DNA of 64,000 bases, from NCBI RefSeq assembly GCF_003667445.1, contig NZ_RCTF01000018.1, positions 1-64,000 of the forward strand, written 5' to 3'. This document shows, piece after piece, positions 34,307 to 43,060 of this stretch (position 1 is the first letter of the stretch; each line of letters starts with the position of its first letter). The notes below the pieces were generated by a model. The model was not told the origin of the DNA. It did not search any database and saw nothing but the letters and a program-made list of their open reading frames with translations. A program made the position numbers and the translations under genes. Origin of the DNA: Xanthobacter tagetidis (GTDB lineage Bacteria > Pseudomonadota > Alphaproteobacteria > Rhizobiales > Xanthobacteraceae).

Positions 34307-35263
34307 ATGAAGCTCACATGTCTCGCGGGCGCGGCACTGGCCGTCGCCGTGGCGCTATCGCCCGCTTGGGCCGCCGAGGGGCCGCCGATCAAGATCGTTG
34401 TCGGCTTCACCGCCGGCGGCGTTACCGACGTGCTGGCCCGCGTGGTGGCCGAAGACCTGCGCAAGCGCCTCAATGCGCCGGTGATCGTCGAGAACAAGCC
34501 GGGCGCGGCCGGCACCCGCGCCGCGGCCCAGGTGTCGAAGGCGGACCCCGACGGCACCACCCTGCTGATGATCCCCGGAACGCACACCATGGCGCCGGCG
34601 CTCCAGAAGGTCGACTACGACACCAAGAAGGACCTGACCTACATCAGCCTGATCGCCACTGCGCCCTCCATGCTGACGGTGAACAAGGACACGAAGTACA
34701 CCGACGTGAAGTCGGTGGTGGACGATGCCAAGGCGCATCCGGGCGAGATTCCGTATGGCAGTTCGGGCGTCGGCTCCACCTCGCACTTCATGGGGATCCT
34801 GTTCGAGCGGGAAGCGGGCGTGAAGCTGAACCACGTCCCCTTCAAGAGCTCGGGAGAAAGCCTTCAGGCGGTGATCGGCGGCCATGTGCCGATGTCGTTC
34901 TCGGCCGTGAACCAGGCGCTCGGCGCGGTGAAGTCCGGTCAGGTGCGCGCGCTCGCGATCGGCTCGGAAAAGCGCTCCGCCCATCTGCCGGACGTGCCCA
35001 CCTTCGCCGAGGTGGGCCTGCCGAAGGTGCTTTCCGAAACCTGGATCGGCCTGACCGGCCCGGCCAACATGTCGCCGGACCTGGTGAAGAAGATCAACGA
35101 CGCCGTCATGGCGGGCATCGCGACGCCGGAAATGCAGAAGCGCTTCGCCGACCTGGGCGTGGACGTGATCGCGGCCGGCCCGGTGGAATTCACGAACATC
35201 GTTGCGCGCGAGGTCGACACCTATGAGGCCCTCGCCCGGGATCTCAATCTTAAGGCGCAGTGA
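34307..35263 (+). CDS. Orphan Bug-family periplasmic binding protein
   Basis: The 318-residue protein has a signal peptide (residues 1-22, ending AWA) and Bug-family motifs PIKIVVGFTAGGVTD, VENKPGAAGTRAAAQ and YGSSGVGSTSHF. AGGAGG precedes the ATG. It closes the hyuA/hyuB operon but has no tctA or tctB partner nearby; such orphans are numerous in some proteobacteria. It may feed a distant TctAB pair, conceivably the one at 2157-4128, or act as a sensor. Confidence 0.9.
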   Translation: MKLTCLAGAALAVAVALSPAWAAEGPPIKIVVGFTAGGVTDVLARVVAEDLRKRLNAPVIVENKPGAAGTRAAAQVSKADPDGTTLLMIPGTHTMAPALQKVDYDTKKDLTYISLIATAPSMLTVNKDTKYTDVKSVVDDAKAHPGEIPYGSSGVGSTSHFMGILFEREAGVKLNHVPFKSSGESLQAVIGGHVPMSFSAVNQALGAVKSGQVRALAIGSEKRSAHLPDVPTFAEVGLPKVLSETWIGLTGPANMSPDLVKKINDAVMAGIATPEMQKRFADLGVDVIAAGPVEFTNIVAREVDTYEALARDLNLKAQ

Positions 35264-35277
35264 CGGCAGAGCCGGCG

Positions 35278-35307
35278 GGCTGCGGGAGCGCATTCGCTTC
35301 CGCAGCC
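35278..35307. terminator. Convergent terminator hairpin
   Basis: GGCTGCGGGAGCG and CGCTTCCGCAGCC form a 13-pair stem with one G-T wobble around CATT. It lies between the convergent ends of the orphan binding-protein gene and fghA. The T-containing tail GTCTTC is on the plus side. Probably serves the plus-strand operon, perhaps both. Confidence 0.65.
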
Positions 35308-35317
35308 GTCTTCACCG

Positions 35318-36172
35318 TCACGCCTTTTCCAGCCGCGCCGCGTGCCAATGGATATGGCTCGCCATGAAGGTCGAGATGAAGAAATAGGAATGGTCGTATC
35401 CCTCGCGCATATTGAGCGTGACGGGGATGCCCGCAGTCTGGCAGGCCGCGACCAGCAGTTCCGGCCGAAGGCCCGTCTTCAGGAACGGATCCGCCGCGCC
35501 CTGATCGACGAGGAACTCCGGAAAGCGCTTGCCGTCCTCGATCAGCGCCACGGCGTCGTAGGAGCGCCACGCCGCCTCGTCCTTGCCGAGATATTTCTCC
35601 AACGCCGGGCGTGACCAGTCCGCGGTCGACGGCTGGACGATCGGAGCGAAGGCCGAACAGCTCTTGAAGCGGTCGGGATGCTTCAGCGCAAAGGTCAGCG
35701 CGCCATGTCCGCCCATCGAGTGGCCGAAAATGCCCTGCCGGCTCATATCGGCAGGAAACTCGGCGGCGATGAGCGCGGTGAGTTCCTCGACGATGTAGGA
35801 ATACATCCGGTAGTGCGGCGCGTAGGGGTCCTGCGTCGCGTCCAGATAGAAGCCGGCACCGGAGCCGAACTGCCAATTGTCCGGCTCGTCCGCGACATGG
35901 GCGCCGCGCGGGCTGGTATCGGGCGCCACGATGATGACGCCGCGCTCGGCCGCCGCCGCGCGGTACTCGCCCTTCTCCATGACATTGGCATGGGTGCAGG
36001 TGAGCCCCGACAGATACCAAAGCACCGGCACCGGCCCACGTGCGGCCTGAGGCGGCACGAAGACGGCGAAGGTCATGGTCGAGCCGGTCACCTGCGAAGA
36101 GTGCCGATAGACACCCTGGACACCGCCATGGGACTTCGCCGTCGAGACCGTCTGCATCGCCGTCGTTTCCAT
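35318..36172 (-). CDS. fghA: S-formylglutathione hydrolase
   Basis: The 284-residue esterase-D-type enzyme splits S-formylglutathione to formate and glutathione, the last step of formaldehyde oxidation. The nucleophile Ser is in FGHSMGGHGAL, with oxyanion motif LSGLTCTHAN and the terminal His in MREGYDHSYFFI. It begins one base inside the stop of frmA (TGATG), showing tight coupling. Third gene of the frmR-frmA-fghA operon. Confidence 0.96.
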   Translation of the reverse strand: METTAMQTVSTAKSHGGVQGVYRHSSQVTGSTMTFAVFVPPQAARGPVPVLWYLSGLTCTHANVMEKGEYRAAAAERGVIIVAPDTSPRGAHVADEPDNWQFGSGAGFYLDATQDPYAPHYRMYSYIVEELTALIAAEFPADMSRQGIFGHSMGGHGALTFALKHPDRFKSCSAFAPIVQPSTADWSRPALEKYLGKDEAAWRSYDAVALIEDGKRFPEFLVDQGAADPFLKTGLRPELLVAACQTAGIPVTLNMREGYDHSYFFISTFMASHIHWHAARLEKA

Positions 36173-37299
36173 CAGTAGATCACGACCGAGCGGATCGACT
36201 TGCCTTCATGCATCAGGTCGAAGGCGGTATTGATCTCGTCGAGCGGCATGGTGTGGGTGATCAGGTCGTCGATGTTGATCTTGCCCTCCATGTACCAGTC
36301 GACGATCTTCGGCACGTCGGTGCGCCCACGCGCGCCGCCAAAGGCCGAGCCGCGCCAGTTGCGGCCGGTCACGAGCTGGAAGGGGCGGGTGGAGATCTCC
36401 GCCCCCGCCGGCGCCACACCGATGACGATCGAGGTTCCCCAGCCGCGATGGCAGGCTTCCAGAGCCTGACGCATGACAGTCACATTGCCGGTGCAGTCAA
36501 AGGTGAAGTCCGCGCCGCCATCCGTCAGGTCCTGAATGGCGGAGACCACCTTGTCCGAACCGATCTCCAGCGGGTTGATGAAGTCGGTCATGCCGAACTT
36601 CTTCGCCATCTCGACCTTCGCCGGGTTGATGTCCACGCCGATGATCTTGTCGGCGCCGACCATGCGGGCGCCCTGGATCACGTTGAGCCCAATACCGCCG
36701 AGGCCGAACACCACGACGTTCGCGCCGGGCCACACCTTGGCGGTGTAGACCACCGCGCCGATGCCGGTGGTGACGCCGCAGCCGATGTAGCAGATCTTGT
36801 CGAAGGGGGCGTCCTCGCGCACCTTGGCCAGCGCGATCTCCGGCAGCACGGTGAAGTTCGAGAAGGTCGAGCAGCCCATATAGTGGAAGATTTCCGTGCT
36901 TTTTCCACCAATGGCCTCGCAGGAGAAGCGCGAGGTCCGGTCCGGCATCAGGCCCTGGCCTTGCGTGGCGCGGATCGAGGTGCAGAGGTTCGAGCGCTGC
37001 GACAGGCAGGTCTTGCAGCTCCGGCATTCCGGCGTGTAGAGCGGAATGACGTGATCCCCGACCTTGAGCGAGGTCACGCCGGCGCCGACCTCGCGCACGA
37101 TGCCCGCGCCCTCATGGCCGAGAATGGCGGGGAACTTTCCCTCGCTGTCGAGGCCATCGAGCGTGTAGGCGTCGGTGTGGCACACGCCGGTCGCCATGAT
37201 CTCGACCAGCACCTCGCCGGGCTTCGGCCCGCCGATCTCGATGGTTTCGATGGTCAGCGGCTTCTTGGCCTCCCAGGCCACGGCGGCGCGCGATTTCAT
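36172..37299 (-). CDS. frmA: S-(hydroxymethyl)glutathione dehydrogenase (class III alcohol dehydrogenase)
   Basis: The 375-residue zinc enzyme oxidises S-hydroxymethylglutathione to S-formylglutathione with NAD. Catalytic zinc ligands begin at GVCHTDAY and GHEGAGIV; the structural zinc loop is PECRSCKTCLSQRSNLC. The NAD site is FGLGGIGLNVIQGA. Length is the family norm. It follows frmR by 32 bases and overlaps fghA by one base. FrmR derepression by formaldehyde should induce it. Confidence 0.97.
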   Translation of the reverse strand: MKSRAAVAWEAKKPLTIETIEIGGPKPGEVLVEIMATGVCHTDAYTLDGLDSEGKFPAILGHEGAGIVREVGAGVTSLKVGDHVIPLYTPECRSCKTCLSQRSNLCTSIRATQGQGLMPDRTSRFSCEAIGGKSTEIFHYMGCSTFSNFTVLPEIALAKVREDAPFDKICYIGCGVTTGIGAVVYTAKVWPGANVVVFGLGGIGLNVIQGARMVGADKIIGVDINPAKVEMAKKFGMTDFINPLEIGSDKVVSAIQDLTDGGADFTFDCTGNVTVMRQALEACHRGWGTSIVIGVAPAGAEISTRPFQLVTGRNWRGSAFGGARGRTDVPKIVDWYMEGKINIDDLITHTMPLDEINTAFDLMHEGKSIRSVVIY

Positions 37300-37331
37300 G
37301 AGTCTTCCCCTTTGTCTGGCTTGGTGTACGG

Positions 37332-37613
37332 CTATTTCAGATAGGTGCGCAGAATCTGCATGATGTCGTTGAGGTCATCCGGCATCGGGGCAGCCCCTGC
37401 CTTTGCCGCCAGGGGACCGATCGTGTCGCGCAGATGACTGTCGAGCACTTCGGCCATCAGCCCACCCGCCGCTCCGCGCAGCGCGGCGATCTGCTGGAGC
37501 AGCAGCCGGCATTCCACCCCCGCCTCGATCGCGCGTTCCAGCGCCTCGGCCTGGCCCTTGATGCGGCGCAGGCGCGCCAGGGCGCGCTTCTTGTCATCCG
37601 GCGAATGCGGCAT
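37332..37613 (-). CDS. frmR: Formaldehyde-responsive repressor FrmR
   Basis: The 93-residue all-helical CsoR/RcnR-family repressor closely matches Escherichia coli FrmR in pattern: RLRRIKGQAEALERAIE, Cys35 in VECRLLLQQIAALRG, and His60 in LDSHLRDT. Pro2 and Cys35 are the known formaldehyde-sensing pair and both are present. It is the first gene of the operon and probably represses it through the palindrome at 37661-37676. Confidence 0.94.
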   Translation of the reverse strand: MPHSPDDKKRALARLRRIKGQAEALERAIEAGVECRLLLQQIAALRGAAGGLMAEVLDSHLRDTIGPLAAKAGAAPMPDDLNDIMQILRTYLK

Positions 37614-37660
37614 AGAGGCACCGATGCGTGCGAACTGGAGGCTCCACGAGTCAGGGAATT

Positions 37661-37676
37661 ATACTGATGGGAGTAT
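37661..37676. promoter_or_regulatory. Probable FrmR operator
   Basis: ATACT-GATGGG-AGTAT is a perfect five-base inverted repeat around a G-rich spacer, 48 bases before frmR. AT arms flanking a G/C tract are typical of CsoR-family sites, including the E. coli frm operator. Confidence 0.6.
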
Positions 37677-38054
37677 GTGCGCAATCCCTGCTCGCCTCCG
37701 CTGATGGAGGCTGCTGCGCGTGGCCTGCCCCGCCGAAAGCGGGCTGAAAGGGCAGGGGATCGACCGTCCGGCTGTCATCCCGGCATGATTGTGAAGCGGT
37801 GGACGTGGGGTCGATCGCAGCCGTGGCAGCGCCATTGGCGCGCTTGGGAGGCGCGCCAACATCGCGAACAAAACCAGAGTCAGCGAGTCTGGTGCCAACC
37901 TCGGCGCCGAGCCGCGGAGACACAATGCTCGCTCCTGGCTCTTGCCACTTGGCAGCGATCTTTGCCGCATAGCCAGATGGGCCACGCGATGGGCCTTGTC
38001 GGTTCTTGGGGGCTCCGTTCTCGCCCGGTCCCGCGAGTGGCTCCCGGAGCGTCG
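37677..38054. other. Intergenic region between helicase and frm operon
   Basis: No gene is supported; frames here have Arg/Trp/Gln-rich shadow composition. It contains a strong hairpin at 37835-37859 and must hold the end of the helicase transcript. Confidence 0.4.
37835..37859. repeat. Perfect nine-base hairpin
   Basis: TTGGCGCGC and GCGCGCCAA flank the loop TTGGGAG. No T run follows on either strand, so a classical terminator is unlikely. It lies about 195 bases past the helicase stop and could be a rho-assisted end, an RNA stability element or a protein site. Confidence 0.4.
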
Positions 38055-39923
38055 TCAGGAACGTCGCGTCGGCTTGCCTTTGGGCTTTCCCTCGAAGCGG
38101 CTCGGACGCCCGCCTTTCGGCTGGCGCTCGCCTTTGCCTTGACCTGACGGCTTGGCCTCGCGCGGCTTCTCGAACGCGGCCCTGCCTTCGTCCGCTCGGC
38201 CATCGGCTGACTTCCCGTGCGGGCGCCCATTGCGAAACTTCTTGCCGCGGGAAGGGCCCTCCGGGGAGGGCGGGCCGCGCATCGCCTTCCCGCGTGCCGG
38301 AGGCTTCGAAGGGGCCGCGGGTCGGCCGGGCAGCGGCTCGATGATGATATCTTCGTCATCCGCCTTGCGCGCCGCCTTGGCGAAGCGGTCGGCGGCGGCG
38401 AGGCTGACCTCGAAGGCCGTCTCCTCATCGAAGATGCGGATGACGCCGATGTCCTTTCGCGTCACGTTCCCGCGCCGGCAGATCAGCGGCAGCAGCCATT
38501 TCGGGTCGGCATTGTTGCGGCGCCCCACATTGAGGCGGAACCAGGCACCGCCGGCGCCGGACGCTTCGCCGAAATCCCGGCCGGCCGCGCGGTCGCGTGC
38601 GGCGCGCGGCTCCCCCGGGTCGGCCACCTCCTCCGGGGCGGGCAGGCCGGCCCGATAGAGGCGCACCAAAGCGGCGGCCAGGTGCTCGGGCGAATGGGCG
38701 GCGAGCAGCGCGAGGCCGGCGCTGGCATCCTCCTCATTGGGCTCGTCGGTGACAACGGCGTCGCGCAGCATGCGTTCGTGGTCGAGCTTGCGGATGTCCT
38801 CGGAGGTCGGCGGGCCGGACCATGACGGCTTGATGCCCAGCCCCCGCATCAGGTCTTCGGTCCGGCGCCGGCGGAACGGCGGAACCAGCAGCACGCTCAC
38901 GCCCTTGCGGCCCGCCCGTCCGGTGCGCCCGCTGCGGTGCTGCAGGCTTTCGGCATCGTTCGGCAGGTCGGCATGGATGACGAGGCCGAGGTTCGGCAGG
39001 TCGATGCCGCGCGCCGCGACGTCGGTGGCCACGCAGACCCGCGCCCGCCCATCCCTGAGCGCCTGCAAGGCGTGGTTGCGCTCGTTCTGGCTCAGCTCGC
39101 CGGACAGCGCCACGGCGGAGAACTGCCGCTCCTGAAGCATGGCGTGCAGGCGCCGCACGGCCTCGCGCGTGTTGCAGAACACGATGGCGCTGGGGGTGTC
39201 GTAATAGCGCAGCACGTTGACCACCGCATGCGCGACCTCGGTCGGCGCGACACGCATCGTGCGGTACTCGATGTCGGCGTGGCCGCCTTCCGCGCTCGCC
39301 ACCTCGATCCGCAGCGCCTCGCGCTGATAGCGCCGGGCCAGCGTGGTGATGCCGCGCGGCATGGTCGCCGAGAACAGCAGGCTGCGCCGCTCCGGCGGGG
39401 TGGCGTCGAGAATGAATTCGAGATCGTCGCGAAAGCCGAGGTCGAGCATCTCGTCGGCCTCGTCGAGCACGCAGACGCGCAGCGCGGAGAGGTCGAGGCG
39501 GCCACGCTCCAGATGATCGCGCAGGCGGCCGGGCGTGCCGACGACGATGTGGGCGCCCCGTTCCAGCTGGCGCTGCTCCTGGCGCGGATCCATCCCGCCG
39601 ACGCAGGAGACGATGCGGGCGCCCGTGCCCGCATAGAGCCAGGCGAACTCGCGCTGGACCTGGAGCGCCAGTTCGCGCGTGGGCGCCACCACCAGCGCCT
39701 GCGGCACGGTCGCGAACTCGAAACGCTCGGCGGCGCCCAGCAGCGTCTCGGCCATGGCGAGGCCATAGGCCACCGTCTTGCCGGAACCGGTCTGGGCCGA
39801 CACCAGAAGGTCGCGCCCCGAGGCCTCGGGCGCCAGCACGGCGCGCTGGACCGGCGTCGGGTTGTCGTATTCCCGGTCTGCTAGGGCGCGCGCGAGCGCA
39901 GGATTGGTCGTCTGGAAGGGCAC
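38055..39923 (-). CDS. DEAD-box RNA helicase
   Basis: The 622-residue protein unwinds RNA with ATP in ribosome assembly or mRNA turnover. The motifs are in order: Q motif PTPVQRAVLAP, Walker A AQTGSGKT, PTRELALQ, VLDEADEML, SATMPRGI and HRSGRTGRAGR. Around residues 480-540 is a DbpA-type RNA-binding domain (FRLNVGRRNNADPKWLLPL). The tail from about residue 550 is Lys/Arg/Gly-rich and disordered, probably for RNA contact. It is closest to the CsdA/DeaD or DbpA group. It stands alone. Confidence 0.93.
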   Translation of the reverse strand: MPFQTTNPALARALADREYDNPTPVQRAVLAPEASGRDLLVSAQTGSGKTVAYGLAMAETLLGAAERFEFATVPQALVVAPTRELALQVQREFAWLYAGTGARIVSCVGGMDPRQEQRQLERGAHIVVGTPGRLRDHLERGRLDLSALRVCVLDEADEMLDLGFRDDLEFILDATPPERRSLLFSATMPRGITTLARRYQREALRIEVASAEGGHADIEYRTMRVAPTEVAHAVVNVLRYYDTPSAIVFCNTREAVRRLHAMLQERQFSAVALSGELSQNERNHALQALRDGRARVCVATDVAARGIDLPNLGLVIHADLPNDAESLQHRSGRTGRAGRKGVSVLLVPPFRRRRTEDLMRGLGIKPSWSGPPTSEDIRKLDHERMLRDAVVTDEPNEEDASAGLALLAAHSPEHLAAALVRLYRAGLPAPEEVADPGEPRAARDRAAGRDFGEASGAGGAWFRLNVGRRNNADPKWLLPLICRRGNVTRKDIGVIRIFDEETAFEVSLAAADRFAKAARKADDEDIIIEPLPGRPAAPSKPPARGKAMRGPPSPEGPSRGKKFRNGRPHGKSADGRADEGRAAFEKPREAKPSGQGKGERQPKGGRPSRFEGKPKGKPTRRS

Positions 39924-40121
39924 GGCTGGTTCCGCCTATCTCGCAGTATCGTCAGGCGTCGAAGGGGAGCCGTCGGAAAGTTTATGGAACGCCTTGTAAT
40001 AGGCCGCGAGACCAGATGCCACAGTCACCTACGTGCGCTTCTGCGGCGCATGGCGCCGTGCCCATTGAGCTCAGGCCAGAGATTGCCGACGGTAAAAGCG
40101 CAAACGTCGCGCGCCGGATGG

Positions 40122-41315
40122 TCACTCGGGATAGCTCTCGCAGCCATCCGGCGCATCCTTGTGGAAAAGAATGAAGACCAAGGGATTGCCTGGTTCGGCC
40201 ATCGCGTCGCTGCGCTGGCCGGTCACCTCTCCGGCCACGCCGCTCGTATATGTCGCGACCACTTCTCCGAAGCTGTTGCGCTGGACGGCCACCTCCTGCC
40301 CGGGTTCGACCTTGTCACTGAGGCCGACCAGATGCTCGACGAGCCCGCCTTGGGTCGCCAGGATGGGAAAGGCGCTGTTGCCGACGAAGACGCTCACGTC
40401 CTTGCCCGTCCGTCCCATCGGCCCGGCGACGATGCCGTGATGCTTGAGGACGTTCATGGTGCCTTCCACGAATAAGTCGATCATTTCAAGATCCAGCACG
40501 CGCGCCGCGCCGATCTCCGGCGTGAAGGCGGGGATGCCCGCGTCCATGAAGGCATTGTGCAGGACACCCGGATACACGTGGTTGTCGAAGATCTGGCCGA
40601 CCGGGTAGAGCTCCACCATGGCCTTGACCTCCGGTACGTCCATGCCGCCGATGTTGAAAGCGGCGACCTCGAACCCGGTCGTGCCGGTATGGAAGTCGAT
40701 GGCGGCATCGGCGTTCGGCCGCAGCAGGCGGTTGAACAGCAGCCCGGCATGCCGGCTTGGGGCGGTCAGGCCGTTCTCGTTGCCGGGCCATTCCCGATTC
40801 ATGTCGATCAGGTCGGCGCCCCTTCCGGCATTCGGCCATCTGCGCTGCATGCCTTCCATTGCTGCGCGAGACACGTCGGTCACGGCCGTGACCGTGCCCG
40901 ACATCCGCGCCGGATCGAGCTGGTTCATCACCGTCTGCACCGTGTGCACGGAACTCATCTCGTCGCCGTGCACGCCGCTCACCAGAACGACACGCTTGCC
41001 CGGCTTGGCGCCCCTGGCGACCGTCACCGACACGTACCAGTGCTGTCCCGTGGGCGTCTCGACGCCCTGAAAATACAGAAGATGCTTCCGCCCTGGCTCC
41101 AGGTCGTCGACGTTGAGCGCGCTGACGACCTTTTTCCCCTGGATGACGTCGCCGGTATAGACCGTTGCGGATGGACCGCCGGCTGCGGAGGTCGGCGAAC
41201 CCTGAGCCGGGGCGGGACTGGCGTTGGCCATGAGCCCAGCCGATGCGCCGAGCGTTGCAACTGACGCGATCATGAAGTCGCGGCGACCAAGGCTTTCGCC
41301 CGGCTTGCTGGACAT
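40122..41315 (-). CDS. Tat-exported succinylglutamate desuccinylase/aspartoacylase-like protein
   Basis: The 397-residue protein carries a twin-arginine signal (LGRRDFMIASVATLG) and a zinc carboxypeptidase-like core of the AstE/AspA group: zinc ligands in SGVHGDEMSS, and a later His in AIDFHTGTTGFE; DMNREWPG is also typical. These enzymes hydrolyse N-acyl or small amide bonds; the Tat signal places this one in the periplasm, unlike cytoplasmic AstE. It is co-oriented with the sulfatase upstream but separated by 260 bases, so co-transcription is uncertain. Confidence 0.8.
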   Translation of the reverse strand: MSSKPGESLGRRDFMIASVATLGASAGLMANASPAPAQGSPTSAAGGPSATVYTGDVIQGKKVVSALNVDDLEPGRKHLLYFQGVETPTGQHWYVSVTVARGAKPGKRVVLVSGVHGDEMSSVHTVQTVMNQLDPARMSGTVTAVTDVSRAAMEGMQRRWPNAGRGADLIDMNREWPGNENGLTAPSRHAGLLFNRLLRPNADAAIDFHTGTTGFEVAAFNIGGMDVPEVKAMVELYPVGQIFDNHVYPGVLHNAFMDAGIPAFTPEIGAARVLDLEMIDLFVEGTMNVLKHHGIVAGPMGRTGKDVSVFVGNSAFPILATQGGLVEHLVGLSDKVEPGQEVAVQRNSFGEVVATYTSGVAGEVTGQRSDAMAEPGNPLVFILFHKDAPDGCESYPE

Positions 41316-41576
41316 GACACAGATCCCTTCAATGCGATCGGCAGCGTCTCGACGCGCTCGACCGCCTGGCAGCCCGCACCAGCGTGGCCCAATCGATCGG
41401 CGAGTTTGAGGCGAGTTGCCGGCGATTCTGCCGGGAGCATGCGTGATCGTCAGCCGGTCCCATGAGGACCGGAACCCAGCCGGGCCTGGCTTATGACCGG
41501 CAGGAAAATGGGGAGCGCTTCAGTCGTCAGTCCACGCGACCGGGGGGTCTTGCGCCCGAACAGGCGGCCGGCGGCC

Positions 41577-43049
41577 TCAGTCGTCCTCCAGGCCCATCTC
41601 GTAGAGCGCCGCGCCGGGGGTGGCGAGCGGGGCCGAAAGCGTCGCCTTCAGCGCCGCCGAATAGAACAGCGGCGGCGCCATGGCTCGGGCAAGGTCGATG
41701 ACCTTGTCCTGCAGCGCCTTCACCGTGTCGGGATGCCGGGCCGCGAGGTCGGTCTTCTCCGAAGGATCGGCATCGAGGTCGAACAGCTCCACCTTGGGCG
41801 GCAGCACGACGTGCCAGACGAGCTTCCATTTGCCGTCGCGGACCGCCCCTTGAGTGGGCTCCACATTGTAGACCACCCCGCCGCGTCCGGCCTGGCCGGC
41901 GGAGAGCGCCTGCCAGACATCCTGGCCATCGAGGGGCTTGGAGCGGGCGAGGTCGGCGCCGGCGAGCCTGGCCAGCGTCGGCAGCATGTCCACCACATGC
42001 ATCACGCCGTCCGACTGGCCCGGCGCGATCCGTCCCGGCCAGTTGGCAAGCGCCACCACGCGAGTGCCGCCTTCATAGAGCGAGCCCTTCCCGTCGCGGT
42101 AGGGCGTGTTGCGGGCCGGCAGTTCGCCCGCCACAGCTCCCTCGCCCACGAACATCTTGTTGCGCGTCCCGCCATTGTCGGAATGGAAGACGATGAGCGT
42201 GTCCCGGCGCATGCCGCGCGCCTCCAGCGCATCCACCACCTTGCCGATCTGCTCGTCCATGGCGGTGATCATGGCGGCATAGGCGCGCCGCGAGGGATCG
42301 GCAATGTGGGCATACAGGTCGAGATAGTGCTGCGGCGCCTGAAACGGGGTGTGGGGCGCCGTGAAGGCGAGGTAGAGAAACAGCGGCGTGTTCGGATCGT
42401 GGCCGCCGATGAGGTGCACCGCTTCGGCGCCGAACAGGTCGGTGTCGTAGCCCTCTTCCTTCACCAGCTCGTTGTTGCGGTACCAGTCGGTGACGCCGTG
42501 GGCCTCGTGCTTGAAGTGGTCGATCTCGCCGACCAGCGGGCCATAGAAGCTGTCGAACCCGCGCTGGCGGGGCCAATAGGCCTTGTCGGCGTGGCCGAGG
42601 TGCCACTTGCCGACCAGTGCGGTGCGATATCCCACCTCCCTCAGCGCCTGGGGCAGCAGGAATTCGTCGGTGGCGAGGCCATAGCTCGCGCCGGAAGGAA
42701 TGACGCCCACCTGGAGCCCGTAGCGCAGCGGATAGCGGCCGGTCATGAGTGCCGCGCGGGTCGGGGTGCACAAGGGCTGGGTATAGAACTGGCCAAGCCG
42801 CGCGCCCCCCGCGGCGAGCCGGTCGAGATGGGGGGTCTTGATGTCCGAGCCGTGAAAGCCGACATCGGCAAACCCGAGGTCATCGGCGAGGATGTAGAGA
42901 ATGTGAGGTCGCGGCGCTCCGGCCGCCCGCGCGCCGGGGGCCAGCAGGGACAGTCCCGCCACGGCGGCCAGGAAGCCGGCTCCGCCGGAGAGGACATCGC
43001 GCCGGTTCGGAGAGGCCGCATCTGCGGCAGTGTCGCGTGCGTCGGTCAT
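41577..43049 (-). CDS. Sulfatase (arylsulfatase family)
   Basis: The 490-residue enzyme cleaves a sulfate ester. A Tat-type signal (PNRRDVLSGGAGFL) precedes the core. The formylglycine motif is CTPTR at residues 94-98, and calcium ligands occur in ILADDLGF and FHSDNGGTR. VGKWHLG and FLAFTAPHTPF-like segments complete the pattern. The Cys must be converted to formylglycine by the enzyme encoded 11 bases upstream. AGGA precedes ATG 43049. The sulfated substrate is unknown. Confidence 0.93.
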   Translation of the reverse strand: MTDARDTAADAASPNRRDVLSGGAGFLAAVAGLSLLAPGARAAGAPRPHILYILADDLGFADVGFHGSDIKTPHLDRLAAGGARLGQFYTQPLCTPTRAALMTGRYPLRYGLQVGVIPSGASYGLATDEFLLPQALREVGYRTALVGKWHLGHADKAYWPRQRGFDSFYGPLVGEIDHFKHEAHGVTDWYRNNELVKEEGYDTDLFGAEAVHLIGGHDPNTPLFLYLAFTAPHTPFQAPQHYLDLYAHIADPSRRAYAAMITAMDEQIGKVVDALEARGMRRDTLIVFHSDNGGTRNKMFVGEGAVAGELPARNTPYRDGKGSLYEGGTRVVALANWPGRIAPGQSDGVMHVVDMLPTLARLAGADLARSKPLDGQDVWQALSAGQAGRGGVVYNVEPTQGAVRDGKWKLVWHVVLPPKVELFDLDADPSEKTDLAARHPDTVKALQDKVIDLARAMAPPLFYSAALKATLSAPLATPGAALYEMGLEDD

Positions 43050-43060
43050 GGAGGTCCTCG

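Noticed and set aside
37677..38147. Plus-strand frame of 156 codons
   Set aside because: Overlaps the helicase 3' end, is Arg/Trp/Gln-rich and lacks a ribosome binding site.
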